From Tenacibaculum aquimarinum (GTDB lineage: Bacteria; Bacteroidota; Bacteroidia; Flavobacteriales; Flavobacteriaceae): a stretch of 64,000 nt of DNA. The stretch covers positions 248,001 through 312,000 of the forward strand of contig NZ_JAKGSC010000003.1 in assembly GCF_022478115.1 (NCBI RefSeq), written 5' to 3'. Under the pieces are notes generated by a model. The model was not told the DNA's origin. It saw only the letters and a program-made list of their open reading frames with translations, and did not search any database. A program made the position numbers and the translations under genes. This document shows positions 43,860-52,313 of the stretch, one piece after another (position 1 is the stretch's first letter; each line of letters opens with the position of its first letter).

Positions 43860-44294
43860 ATGATAAAAAATATTTCTGCAGAAGAAACATATGCTATAAG
43901 AAAATCAGTTTTAAGAGAAGGTGTTGACTTGCCTTTTAAGTTTGATGGTGATTTTAATAAAGAAACCTTTCATTTGGGGGCTTTTAAAAATATTAAATTA
44001 GTAGGAATTGCTTCATTGATGAAAACTGAAAGTAATTTGTTATCATATAAGAAGCAGTATCAATTAAGAGGAATGGCAACTATAAATGATGTAAGAGGTT
44101 TAGGTTATGGTTCTAAAATTATTGATGAAGTAATTTTACAATTAAAAATGATGAATATCGAGTGTGTTTGGTGTAATGCTAGAGAAATTGCAATCGATTT
44201 TTATATTAAAAAAGGGTTTAGTATTATTGGTAATCCTTTTACAATTAGTCAAATTGGGAAGCATTTTGTCATGTATAAAAAAATCCCGAATTAA
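43860..44294 (+). CDS. GNAT family N-acetyltransferase
   Basis: 144 residues from MIKNISAEETYAIRKSVLRE. The CoA-binding loop is VRGLGYGSKIIDEVILQLKM, and INIECVWCNAREIAIDFYIKK-like residues form the acceptor side (ECVWCNAREIAIDFYIKKGF). It is divergent from the other GNAT gene, with 67 bases between the starts, and the pair is flanked by two tRNA genes. A longer frame to 43791 covers the divergent promoter region and is not used. The two GNATs are not close copies of each other. Confidence 0.85.
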   Translation: MIKNISAEETYAIRKSVLREGVDLPFKFDGDFNKETFHLGAFKNIKLVGIASLMKTESNLLSYKKQYQLRGMATINDVRGLGYGSKIIDEVILQLKMMNIECVWCNAREIAIDFYIKKGFSIIGNPFTISQIGKHFVMYKKIPN

Positions 44295-44308
44295 AATTCG
44301 GGATTTTG
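44276..44308. terminator. Bidirectional terminator between GNAT gene and tRNA-Met
   Basis: AAATCCCGAAT and ATTCGGGATTT pair round TAAA, with flanking A and T runs. The left arm overlaps the last codons of the GNAT gene. Confidence 0.8.
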
Positions 44309-44382
44309 TAGCGAAGACGGGATTTGAACCCGTGACCTCAGGGTTATGAATCCTGCGCTCTAACCAACTGAGCTACCTCGCC
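44309..44382 (-). tRNA. tRNA-Met (anticodon CAT), probably elongator
   Basis: A 74-base cloverleaf: acceptor GGCGAGG with CTTCGCT (two G-U pairs), D arm GCTC...GAGC, anticodon arm CAGGA-TTCATAA-CCCTG, T arm ACGGG-TTCAAAT-CCCGT. The anticodon is CAT. The 1-72 position pairs G-U rather than the C/A mismatch of initiators, so elongator Met is the best call; a lysidine-modified Ile tRNA is possible but less likely. Confidence 0.92.
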
Positions 44383-44394
44383 TGATTGCGGGTG

Positions 44395-44424
44395 CAAATA
44401 TAATTGAATTTTACTCTTTAACAA
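44395..44424 (-). promoter_or_regulatory. Promoter of tRNA-Met
   Basis: Minus strand TTG (44422-44424), 19 bases, TATATTTG (44395-44402), 12 bases before the tRNA. Confidence 0.75.
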
Positions 44425-44489
44425 GGTATGTGCTTAATTTTTTTTAAAAAGAATTAATACTTATCTTGACGGCCAAACAAACAGCTAAT

Positions 44490-44870
44490 ATGAGTAAAAT
44501 TAAATACGATTTAGAAATCCCAATACATGCATCGCCCAGTATGCTGTATCAATATATTTCTTCACCTTCTAATTTAGAGGAATGGTTTGCAGATAAAGTA
44601 AACGCAAGAGGTAAGGTGGTTACTTTTGAATGGGATGGAACAGAGGAACAAGCAGAGATTGTAACAAAAAAATCAGGAGAACGAATTAGATTTAAATGGC
44701 TCGAAAGTGAAGATGATGAAAGCTATTTTGAAATTAAAATTCAGGTAGATGCACTTACTAAAGACGTATCGTTAATAGTTACAGATTTTGCTGAAGAAGA
44801 TGAAGTGGAAGAATCGAAACAACTTTGGGGAAATCAAATTGAAGAATTAAGACATACAATTGGAGCTTAA
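44490..44870 (+). CDS. START/AHSA1-like domain protein
   Basis: 126 residues from MSKIKYDLEIPIHASPSMLY. The helix-grip fold of the SRPBCC superfamily is indicated by LEIPIHASPSMLYQYISSPS, NLEEWFADKV, VTFEWDGTEEQAEIV, IRFKWLESEDD and a final helical LWGNQIEELRHTIG. It is the short START-like version typical of Bacteroidota, with unknown ligand. A TTG start at 44466 would add eight unconvincing residues. A terminator follows. Confidence 0.85.
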   Translation: MSKIKYDLEIPIHASPSMLYQYISSPSNLEEWFADKVNARGKVVTFEWDGTEEQAEIVTKKSGERIRFKWLESEDDESYFEIKIQVDALTKDVSLIVTDFAEEDEVEESKQLWGNQIEELRHTIGA

Positions 44871-44892
44871 AATTCATCAAAATAAATAAGTT

Positions 44893-44919
44893 AAACTCGG
44901 CAATTTGTCGAGTTTTTTT
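44893..44919 (+). terminator. Terminator after the START-like gene
   Basis: AAACTCGGCAA and TCGAGTTT pair round TTTG (one mismatch), then T run. Confidence 0.75.
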
Positions 44920-44944
44920 GTGTCTATTTCTAATTGAAATATAC

Positions 44945-44952
44945 TAACTTTG
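44945..44952 (+). promoter_or_regulatory. -7 box of the class IV aminotransferase gene
   Basis: TAACTTTG 20 bases ahead of the ATG (44972). A TTG at 44918-44920 is 24 bases upstream, longer than the usual spacer. Confidence 0.45.
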
Positions 44953-44971
44953 CACTGTAAAATTTTATTGA

Positions 44972-45805
44972 ATGATTAATTATAACGGAGACTTATCTCA
45001 AACTGAAAATGTAAATATTTCTATTGAAAATAGAGGGTTTAAGTATGGAGATGCTATTTTTGAAACCATTAAAATAAATAACGGAAGAGTAGTTTTTTTT
45101 GAAGACCATTATTTTCGTTTAATGGCTTCAATGAGAATGTTAAGAATGAAAATTCCAATGCATTTTACATTAGAGTTTCTTGAGCAAGAAATTTTAAAAA
45201 CTGTTGCTACACAAGATAAAGCAAATTCTTTTAGAGCACGTCTAACCGTATATAGGAAAGACGGAGGTTTATACACGCCAAATACAAATGAAGTTGATTT
45301 TTTAATTGAGGTTTCAGCCAACACTTTTCAAACTAAAGAATCGTATTCGATTGATTTATATAAAGATTTTTATAATTTTTCTGGGCTTTTATCAACCATA
45401 AAAACAAATAATAGAATGGTAAATACACTTGCAAGTATTTATGCTTCTGAAAATGATTTTGATAATTGTGTTTTATTAAATGAACGCAAAGGTGTTGTGG
45501 AAGTTACAAACGGAAATATTTTTATTATTAAAGGGAAAACAATTAAAACACCAGCAATAACTGAAGGTTGTATTAAAGGAATTGTTAGAAAAAAGGTAAT
45601 TGAGATTATTGAAAAGCATCCAGATTTTAATATTGAAGAAACTGTTATTTCTCCTTTTGAAATTCAAAAAGCAGATGAAGTTTTTATAACCAATGCAATA
45701 GTTGGTATTCAACCTGTAACTAAATATAGAAAGAAAGAGTTTTCTGTAGCAGTAAGCTCTAAGCTTCAAAGTAGCTTAAAATTACTAGAAATTACAGGGA
45801 AGTAG
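44972..45805 (+). CDS. Aminotransferase class IV (BCAT/DAAT/ADCL-like)
   Basis: 277 residues of the class IV PLP fold: ENRGFKYGDAIFETIKINNG (about 20-39), FFEDHYFRLMASMRMLRMKI, RARLTVYRKDGG, the PLP lysine in LLSTIKTNNRMVNTLAS (about 135-151), and the phosphate-cup strings GVVEVTNGNIFIIKG and PAITEGCIKGIVR. The family holds D-alanine and branched-chain aminotransferases and aminodeoxychorismate lyase; the sequence does not settle the choice. It is isolated from folate or branched-chain genes. Confidence 0.9.
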   Translation: MINYNGDLSQTENVNISIENRGFKYGDAIFETIKINNGRVVFFEDHYFRLMASMRMLRMKIPMHFTLEFLEQEILKTVATQDKANSFRARLTVYRKDGGLYTPNTNEVDFLIEVSANTFQTKESYSIDLYKDFYNFSGLLSTIKTNNRMVNTLASIYASENDFDNCVLLNERKGVVEVTNGNIFIIKGKTIKTPAITEGCIKGIVRKKVIEIIEKHPDFNIEETVISPFEIQKADEVFITNAIVGIQPVTKYRKKEFSVAVSSKLQSSLKLLEITGK

Positions 45806-45809
45806 TTAT

Positions 45810-46367
45810 TTAATTTAGGTTAATATCACTCGGTGCATTTGCCCAGAGTTTATACTTGCCACCTTTTTGAAGTAATTTGTTTTTCCATATAGTTTCATTG
45901 TCTGTTGCAAAGATATTAGGAAAATCATTTTCAGAAATAAACCAAGAATTGGTTGTTAATTCATCATTTAATTGATTGGCTCCCCAACCAGAATAACCTA
46001 AGAAAAAACGAATCTCATTACTTTTTATTAATTTATTAATCAATAAAGTTTTTAAAGACTCAAAATTACCTCCCCAATAAATGCCATTAGCAACTTCTAT
46101 GCTATTAGGAATTAAATCTGGAACATTGTGTACAAAATATAAATTATCTTGTTCTACAGGGCCGCCTTGAAATACTGTAAAATTACAATCTATTTCAGGA
46201 ATTAAATCGTTAACAGTATAAGGTAAAGGTCTATTTAAAATAAAACCAACAGTATTTTTATCTGTATGTTCAGTAAGAAGCACAATAGATCTTTTAAACG
46301 AATTATCGTTTAAAATAGAAGGCTCGGCAATTAATAATCTTCCTTTTGTTGGTTTTAGGGTAGTCAT
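45810..46367 (-). CDS. YqgE/AlgH family protein
   Basis: A 185-residue protein with the family pattern PTKGRLLIAEPSILNDNSFK then RSIVLLTEHT near the N-terminus, GFILNRPLPYTVNDL, QGGPVEQDNLYFVHNVPDLI and FFLGYSGWGANQLNDEL. The function is not established; in gammaproteobacteria it is often beside ruvX. It converges on the aminotransferase gene with four bases between them, and its start lies beyond the HU terminator. Confidence 0.95.
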   Translation of the reverse strand: MTTLKPTKGRLLIAEPSILNDNSFKRSIVLLTEHTDKNTVGFILNRPLPYTVNDLIPEIDCNFTVFQGGPVEQDNLYFVHNVPDLIPNSIEVANGIYWGGNFESLKTLLINKLIKSNEIRFFLGYSGWGANQLNDELTTNSWFISENDFPNIFATDNETIWKNKLLQKGGKYKLWANAPSDINLN

Positions 46368-46413
46368 ACACTTTTAAGTTATGATATATTAAAAGTAGTG
46401 ATTTTTAGCAAAT

Positions 46414-46446
46414 AAAAAAACTCTCTTAAAAATAAGAGAGCTTTTT
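46414..46446 (-). terminator. Terminator after HU gene
   Basis: AAAAACTCTCTTA and TAAGAGAGCTTTTT pair round AAAA, 24 bases past the HU stop. Confidence 0.85.
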
Positions 46447-46469
46447 ATATAAAAAAACTTTTAATTTTT

Positions 46470-46742
46470 TTAGTTTACAGCTTTAGATAAACCTGCACCA
46501 GCTTTAAATTTAGCTACGTTTTTAGCTTGAATTTGGATAGCTTTTCCAGTTTGTGGATTTCTTCCAGTTCTTGCAGCTCTTTTAGATACTGACCAAGTTC
46601 CCCATCCAACTAAAGATACTTTACCACCTTTTTTTAAAGTAGAAGTTACGTTATCTGTTAAAGAGTCTAAAGCAGCTTTAGCTGCAGCTTTTGAAATTCC
46701 TGCATCAGCAGCCATTGCATCAATTAATTCTGATTTGTTCAT
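46470..46742 (-). CDS. HU family DNA-binding protein
   Basis: A 90-residue nucleoid protein, [20 protein letters not shown] at the start, with the DNA-minor-groove arm in [20 protein letters not shown] (about 52-71) that carries the Pro-intercalating tip, and [10 protein letters not shown] before it. It bends and packs DNA as a dimer. Single gene with its own promoter and terminator; expression is probably high. Confidence 0.96.
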   Translation of the reverse strand: MNKSELIDAMAADAGISKAAAKAALDSLTDNVTSTLKKGGKVSLVGWGTWSVSKRAARTGRNPQTGKAIQIQAKNVAKFKAGAGLSKAVN

Positions 46743-46795
46743 AATCTGAATGATTTTTTTTAAATTAATATTATATTTCGCTTTGTATAGCTCAA

Positions 46796-46825
46796 CAAAT
46801 ATAGCAGGAATAAGGGTTTGCGCAA
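46796..46825 (-). promoter_or_regulatory. Promoter of the HU gene
   Basis: On the minus strand TTG (46823-46825), 19 bases, TATATTTG (46796-46803), 53 bases before the ATG at 46742. Confidence 0.75.
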
Positions 46826-46929
46826 GTTTTCGCTCAAAAAAAAGGGTGTTTTGTTAATAAATGATACTAAATTGTTAATAACGAAAGCCAAAAAAGGTAA
46901 AATACGTCAATACCTTGCTATTGTTGGGC

Positions 46930-47874
46930 TTAAAGCATTTTAGAGTTTTCTGAAAAATGAAAGCCATTCAAAAGACTTCTTGAATCCATTTTTTTCTTTC
47001 CAGAAAGTTTAATCTCATCTATAATAAGGTATCCATTATTAACTGCAACTTTTAGTTCTTTTTTGGTTGTAATTAAAGTTCCAACTTCTAAAGAGTGAGT
47101 TTCTTCTTCCTTGCTTACAGCGTAAATCTTAGCGCTTATTTCTTCATTATTAGTATGTATTAATGTCCAAGCTGCTGGAAATGGGTTTAAACCGCGTATT
47201 TTGTTATAAATTACATCTAAAGGTAAAGACCAATCTATTCTGCAATTATGTGGATATAATTTTGGAGCAGATTTTTCTTCTAATTCAGGTTGCTTTGTTG
47301 TTTTTACTTCCTCATTTGCAATTAAATCTACAGTTTCAGAAACTAAACCAGCACCAAGATGCATTAATTTATCATGTAACTCTCCAACTGTTTCGTTATT
47401 TTTAATATCAATTCCCGATTGCAAAATAATTTCTCCCGTATCAATTTTATCATCAATAAAGAAAGTGGTAACACCTGTTTTTGTTTCTCCATTTATAATT
47501 GCCCAATGTATTGGCGCAGCACCTCGGTAATCTGGCAATAAAGAAGCGTGTAAATTAAATGTACCATATGCTGGCATGTTCCAAACAGTTTTTGGTAACA
47601 TTCTAAAAGCAACTACAATTTGTAAATTAGCATTTAATGCCTTTAATTCTTTTTGAAATTCTTCATTTTTTAAATTTTTAGGTTGAAGAATTGGTAAGTT
47701 TTGAGAGCGTGCGTATTTTTTTACTGCAGATTCATTTAATTTTCTTCCACGTCCGGCAGGTTTATCAACCGCAGTTATAACACCAACAACGTTGTATTTA
47801 TTTTCAACCAAATGTTGTAAAATAGTTACAGCAAAATCCGGTGTTCCCATAAACACAATGCGTATATCTCTCAT
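46930..47874 (-). CDS. fmt: Methionyl-tRNA formyltransferase
   Basis: Formylates initiator Met-tRNA. It has 314 residues. RIVFMGTPDFAVTILQHLVE opens the N-terminal Rossmann domain, with VDKPAGRGRKLNESAVKKYA as the tRNA acceptor loop region; the active-site HASLLPDYRGAAPIHWAIIN (His near 108) and TGVTTFFIDDKIDTGEIILQ follow, and a C-terminal beta-barrel domain ends at residue 314. 122 bases of 5' region separate it from recQ on the same strand (37-base gap 47875-47911), and it lies upstream of the HU gene. Confidence 0.96.
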   Translation of the reverse strand: MRDIRIVFMGTPDFAVTILQHLVENKYNVVGVITAVDKPAGRGRKLNESAVKKYARSQNLPILQPKNLKNEEFQKELKALNANLQIVVAFRMLPKTVWNMPAYGTFNLHASLLPDYRGAAPIHWAIINGETKTGVTTFFIDDKIDTGEIILQSGIDIKNNETVGELHDKLMHLGAGLVSETVDLIANEEVKTTKQPELEEKSAPKLYPHNCRIDWSLPLDVIYNKIRGLNPFPAAWTLIHTNNEEISAKIYAVSKEEETHSLEVGTLITTKKELKVAVNNGYLIIDEIKLSGKKKMDSRSLLNGFHFSENSKML

Positions 47875-47911
47875 TTTTATTAGTTTGAAGTTATCTTTTT
47901 TTAATTGCTGC

Positions 47912-49789
47912 TTATAGTTTGAAGAATTTATTTTGATTATTTAAACCAAGTTTTTCTTCGGATAAAAGCTGTCGCAAATGTACCAAAATGTCTTGTTCAT
48001 CTGCATCTAAAAATGTACATATTTCTTTTGAAGAAAGAAGTTTCTTTTCTGCAATTAAAATTAGAATTTCTTTTTCTGAAATAGTTGATTTTGTTTTTTG
48101 TGCTGCCAAACAAACATCACACATTTTACATTTAGCGGCTTTTTTTTCACCAAAATAGGAGAGTAGCTGAATATTTCTACAGATTGAATCGTTTTCAATA
48201 AATGCTACAATGTTTTCTGCTTTTTGCTTTTTCTGACTTAGAAATTGTGTTATTTCTCTTGAACGCCTATTTATTGTTCTGTCATCTTCTCTTGCTTGTA
48301 AGAACTTAACTTCTGAGTTATTTGTTGCTTGTTTGTAGGTAAGTAAACCTTCGGTTTCTAGGCGTTCTAAATTTGTAATTACTTGGTTGGAAGTTATACT
48401 TGCCTTTTTTGCTAAAATAAATTCGTTAATTTTAGTTTCTTGTTCAAACAAACCGCCATATGTTCTTAATAAGGTTTTTATAAACTGCTTGTCGGCTTTA
48501 TAGTTTAATATTCTTGAGCTGTTTACATTAAACTGCAAAGAAGATTTTTTAGCAAAATTAGTAGTAACTTCAATAATGCCATTATTAACTAAAAGTGTAA
48601 GAACTGTTGCAGCTTTTGATGGTGTAAATTTATATTTTTTACAAAATTCTAAAAAATTGAAATCGTAAATTGTTTCTAATAACTCTCCTTTTGCAATTTG
48701 AAAATGTTGGTATAACTTCTTGTGAATTTCTTTAACTTCTGTAAGCGATGGAAGCGACATTTCTGTTTGTTCCTTAAAAGCTCTAATGTCATTTGCATTT
48801 TTTAGTAAAACAGCAAAAGATTTTTTACCGTTTCTTCCTGCTCTTCCTGCTTCTTGTAGGTAGTTTTCTACACTATTCGGAAAATCATAATGGACAACTA
48901 CTTTAACATTGGCTTTGTCAATTCCCATTCCAAAAGCATTTGTTGCCACCATAATTGGCGTTTTTTCCGTCATCCAATTTTCAAAAGCAACCTCTTTTTC
49001 TATGTTAGATAAACCGCCGTTATAAAAACTACTTTTAAATCCGTTTGCATTTAAAAAACTAGAAATTTGTGCTGTCTTTTTTCTTGAATTTACATAAACA
49101 ATTGCTGGAGAAGTAGTTTTAGTAAAAATTTGTTTCAACCGATACAGTTTATCTTCAATTGTAAATATTTGATATGCTAAATTGTCTCTAAAAAATGATT
49201 TCTTAAAAATTGTAGTTGCTTCTAAATCCAAACTTTTAGAAATATCGTCTAAAACTTTTTTGGTTGCAGAAGCTGTTAAAGCAATAGTTGTAGCTTCTGG
49301 TTTTAATTCTCTTAGCTTATTAATGTTTCTGTAAGAAGGTCTAAAATCGTGGCCCCATTCAGAGATACAATGTGCTTCATCAATAGCAATTATAGAAACG
49401 TTTAATTCTTTTATTTTTTGTTGAATTAGAGCAGATTGTAAACGTTCTGGTGAAATATATAAGAATTTATAATTACCAAATTTTAAATTGTCAAAAATGG
49501 TAACAATTTCATCGGGTGTGCTTTTTGAAGGAATTGTGGTCGCTTTAATTCCGCGTTTTTGTAAACCTTCAACTTGATCTTGCATTAATGCAATAAGTGG
49601 AGAAATAACAATACAAATTCCATCTAAAATAACTCCAGGAACCTGAAAACAAACAGATTTTCCACCACCTGTTGGCAGTAAAGCAATGGTGTTTTTTTTT
49701 GCTAATACAGCATTTATTATTTCGGCTTGCGGTTCTCTAAAACTAGTGTGTTTCCAATATTTTTGTAGTATTTCTAAAGGAGAAATCAT
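47912..49789 (-). CDS. recQ: ATP-dependent DNA helicase RecQ
   Basis: A 625-residue 3'-5' helicase. Walker A is LLPTGGGKSVCFQVPG (about 37-52), the DEAH box is IAIDEAHCISEWGHDFRPSY (about 133-152), and the motif VI region is YLQEAGRAGRNGKKSFAVL. The zinc-binding RQC region has CRNIQLLSYFGEKKAAKCKM and CDVC (four Cys). The C-terminal HRDC domain of longer RecQ proteins is not obvious. It overlaps the P-loop ATPase gene by four bases, so the two are translated together. Confidence 0.95.
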   Translation of the reverse strand: MISPLEILQKYWKHTSFREPQAEIINAVLAKKNTIALLPTGGGKSVCFQVPGVILDGICIVISPLIALMQDQVEGLQKRGIKATTIPSKSTPDEIVTIFDNLKFGNYKFLYISPERLQSALIQQKIKELNVSIIAIDEAHCISEWGHDFRPSYRNINKLRELKPEATTIALTASATKKVLDDISKSLDLEATTIFKKSFFRDNLAYQIFTIEDKLYRLKQIFTKTTSPAIVYVNSRKKTAQISSFLNANGFKSSFYNGGLSNIEKEVAFENWMTEKTPIMVATNAFGMGIDKANVKVVVHYDFPNSVENYLQEAGRAGRNGKKSFAVLLKNANDIRAFKEQTEMSLPSLTEVKEIHKKLYQHFQIAKGELLETIYDFNFLEFCKKYKFTPSKAATVLTLLVNNGIIEVTTNFAKKSSLQFNVNSSRILNYKADKQFIKTLLRTYGGLFEQETKINEFILAKKASITSNQVITNLERLETEGLLTYKQATNNSEVKFLQAREDDRTINRRSREITQFLSQKKQKAENIVAFIENDSICRNIQLLSYFGEKKAAKCKMCDVCLAAQKTKSTISEKEILILIAEKKLLSSKEICTFLDADEQDILVHLRQLLSEEKLGLNNQNKFFKL

Positions 49790-50328
49790 ACTTTTAAATC
49801 CAAGTGATTCAAAATAAAATTTGTTCTGTCTTCAATACTTCCAAAAGGAACTTCAATTAACGTATAACCAATTTCTTCGTATGCATTTCTTAAGAAAATG
49901 TCTATTTCTTGAGACTGTTCAAAAGTTTCATATCTCTCATTATCAGAAGTGTATATGTTTTTCCAAGGAGGAAAAATAAAAAGTTTAGTATAATTGTACT
50001 CTTTACCTTTTTCTTTAAAATTTTCTGGATAATCAGTTTTAAAAAAATCCATATAAGCATAAACGTCTGGTATTCCTCTATCAAAAAACACGTGTTTCTG
50101 TTCGCTTTTATGAGCTTCTTCAAATTGCTGAATTCTTCCTTCTAACAATTTTTCGCTAAATAATAATGGTTGTGTTAAGAATAGTTGATCTATTCCTTCT
50201 TTTTGAGCTTTTAAGGTTACTTCTCTAGAAACTTCTTCCATACAAGAAAACCCTAAATTTTTCAATTCGTTTAACACTGTTGTTTTTCCAGTTCCTGGAC
50301 CTCCAATAAGAACAATTTTTTGTTGCAT
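49786..50328 (-). CDS. P-loop AAA-type ATPase (AAA_28-like)
   Basis: 180 residues with Walker A in IVLIGGPGTGKTTVLNELKN (about 5-24) and a Walker B-type HVFFDRGIPDVYAYMDFFKT (about 81-100). ERYETFEQSQEIDIFLRNAY and YTLIEVPFGSIEDRTNFI are typical for small nucleotide-kinase-like ATPases of this group. The substrate is unknown. It lies upstream of recQ, overlapping by four bases. Confidence 0.88.
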   Translation of the reverse strand: MQQKIVLIGGPGTGKTTVLNELKNLGFSCMEEVSREVTLKAQKEGIDQLFLTQPLLFSEKLLEGRIQQFEEAHKSEQKHVFFDRGIPDVYAYMDFFKTDYPENFKEKGKEYNYTKLFIFPPWKNIYTSDNERYETFEQSQEIDIFLRNAYEEIGYTLIEVPFGSIEDRTNFILNHLDLKV

Positions 50329-50371
50329 GTAGCAAATGTAAAATTTAAATGGTTAAAAATAATAAATAGTG

Positions 50372-50379
50372 TAATTTTG
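50372..50379 (+). promoter_or_regulatory. -7 box of the DUF493/isomerase transcription unit
   Basis: TAATTTTG, 36 bases ahead of the DUF493 ATG (50416). The -33 position has TGG rather than TTG. Confidence 0.4.
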
Positions 50380-50415
50380 TGGCTTATTATTTGTAAACAA
50401 TTTCAGAAAAGATTT

Positions 50416-50697
50416 ATGGAAGATAAAAAAGCATTTTATATAAAGCTAAAAGCACAGTTAGATGATACTACAGAATTTCCTGCAGATTACATGTACAAAT
50501 TTATTGTACCAACAGATGGAAATCAAGTGCAAGAAGTTGAGGATTTATTTGATGACTCTGGAGCAGTTATAAAAACAAAAAAATCTAAAACAGGAAAATA
50601 TTGTAGTGTTTCTATAGTTTTAAAGGTGGCAAGTTCCGATAAGGTTATATCTTATTACAAAAAAGCAGAAGGTATTAAAGGAATTATCTCATTATAG
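50416..50697 (+). CDS. DUF493 family protein (YbeD-like)
   Basis: 93 residues from MEDKKAFYIKLKAQLDDTTE. The pattern FPADYMYKFIVPTDGNQVQE and SKTGKYCSVSIVLKVASSDK, then VISYYKKAEGIKGIISL, matches the small ferredoxin-like DUF493 fold, possibly a regulatory domain. The longer open frame from 50320 crosses the -7 box and is rejected. It lies 14 bases before the isomerase operon and is probably co-transcribed with it. Confidence 0.88.
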   Translation: MEDKKAFYIKLKAQLDDTTEFPADYMYKFIVPTDGNQVQEVEDLFDDSGAVIKTKKSKTGKYCSVSIVLKVASSDKVISYYKKAEGIKGIISL

Positions 50698-50711
50698 TAA
50701 ATTTAAAAAAA

Positions 50712-52313
50712 ATGAAAAAAATAATATTTTTTATTAGTGTTTTTATAGGTTTCTCTGGGTTTTCTCAAAATGAAGAAATACTTTTTAGTATTGATAGAGA
50801 GAAAGTAACGGTTGAAGAATTTAAAAATGTTTACGAGAGAAATTTAGATTTAGTTGTAGATGAAGACTCTAAAAACATTGATAAATATTTAGATTTATAT
50901 GTAAATTATAAATTAAAAATAAAAGAAGCTTATGCTTTACAATTAGATACTTCTAGAAGTTATAAAAGAGAATTAGCTACTTATAAAAACCAATTAGCAG
51001 CTCCTTACTTGCAAGACAACGCAATGTTAGAAAAGTTAGTTGAAGAAGCTTATTTTAGAACTAAAAATGAAATTAAAGCAAAGCATATTTTGGTTCGTTT
51101 TTCAAAAGGCACAAAACCAAACGATACATTAAGTTACTTTAATAAAATAACTGCTTATAGAAATAGAATTATAGCTGGAGAAAGTTTTGAGAAAGTAGCG
51201 GCTGAAGTGTCTGAAGACCCGTCAGCAAAAAGAAATAATGGAAACTTAGGTTATTTTACCGCATTTAAAATGGTGTATCCGTTTGAAGATGCAGCTTACA
51301 AAACAAAGATTGGCGAAGTTTCGAAACCATTTAAAACTCGTTTTGGATATCATATTGTAAAAGTTGATGCCTTAAGACCATCTAAAGGAGAGTTTGAGGT
51401 TGCTCATATTTTAATAGATGAAAGATCAATTATAGGTAAAGCGCAAATTGATAGTGCTTACGCAAAGTTAAATAAGGGAGAAAGTTTTGAGAAACTAGCT
51501 AAGCTATATTCTACAGATAAAGGTTCTGCAGAAAGAGGTGGTAAATTACCTAAATTTGGAACAGGTAAAATGGTTGAGCAATTTGAAAATGAGGTTTTTA
51601 AACTTTCGGAAGTTAATTCTTATAGCAAACCATTTAAAACTAAATATGGTTGGCACATAGTTAAGTTGTTAAAAAAGCATCCGGTTCAATCTTTTGATAA
51701 GGCTAAAAAAAGCTTAACTAAAAAAATTAAGAGTAGTGGAAGATCACGATCTGATAATGGTACTATTGCTGCCAAAATAGCAAAAAACTATAACATAAAA
51801 ATTAACGATAACGCTTTAGCAATATTTAAAGAATCTGATAGAAGAGAGTTTCCAAAAGAAGAGTTACAAAGTGTTTTATTAACTATTAATGATAAAGAAA
51901 TAACACAAGAAACGTTTTCTTCTTACATAAAGCATCGTCGTCATTTATCTATTGATACATTGTTGAAGAACTTTAAAGACTCAGAAGTAATTCAATATTA
52001 TAAAGACCATTTAATTGATACAGAACCTGCTTATAAAAAAACATTAAAAGGGTACGAAGATGATTTATTATTGTTTGATTTAATGAAACAAAAAATTTGG
52101 GATAAAGCTGCTAAAGATACTCTTGGTTTAAAAGAGTTTTTTAATACTTCGACTAAGTTTAAAGGCCAGGATTTTTCTAAGAGTAAAGGAAAGGCAATGA
52201 GTGCTTATCAAGACTTTTTGGAAGATGATTGGATTGAAAAATTACATAAAAAGTCAAAAGTTAAAATTAATAAAAAAGCCCTTCGTAGGCTTAAACAACA
52301 ATACAATCAATAA
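50712..52313 (+). CDS. Periplasmic peptidyl-prolyl isomerase (double parvulin domain)
   Basis: 533 residues. Signal peptide 1-20 (FFISVFIGFSGFSQ), then an SurA-like N-terminal region, then two PpiC-type parvulin domains: IKAKHILVRFSKGTKPNDTL (about 115) ending FKTRFGYHIVKV, and VAHILIDERSIIGKAQIDSA (about 228) ending FKTKYGWHIVKL. The last 200 residues are helical and lysine-rich. It assists outer-membrane protein folding. It shares its last base with the start of the next gene (TAATGA overlap), showing coupling. Confidence 0.9.
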   Translation: MKKIIFFISVFIGFSGFSQNEEILFSIDREKVTVEEFKNVYERNLDLVVDEDSKNIDKYLDLYVNYKLKIKEAYALQLDTSRSYKRELATYKNQLAAPYLQDNAMLEKLVEEAYFRTKNEIKAKHILVRFSKGTKPNDTLSYFNKITAYRNRIIAGESFEKVAAEVSEDPSAKRNNGNLGYFTAFKMVYPFEDAAYKTKIGEVSKPFKTRFGYHIVKVDALRPSKGEFEVAHILIDERSIIGKAQIDSAYAKLNKGESFEKLAKLYSTDKGSAERGGKLPKFGTGKMVEQFENEVFKLSEVNSYSKPFKTKYGWHIVKLLKKHPVQSFDKAKKSLTKKIKSSGRSRSDNGTIAAKIAKNYNIKINDNALAIFKESDRREFPKEELQSVLLTINDKEITQETFSSYIKHRRHLSIDTLLKNFKDSEVIQYYKDHLIDTEPAYKKTLKGYEDDLLLFDLMKQKIWDKAAKDTLGLKEFFNTSTKFKGQDFSKSKGKAMSAYQDFLEDDWIEKLHKKSKVKINKKALRRLKQQYNQ

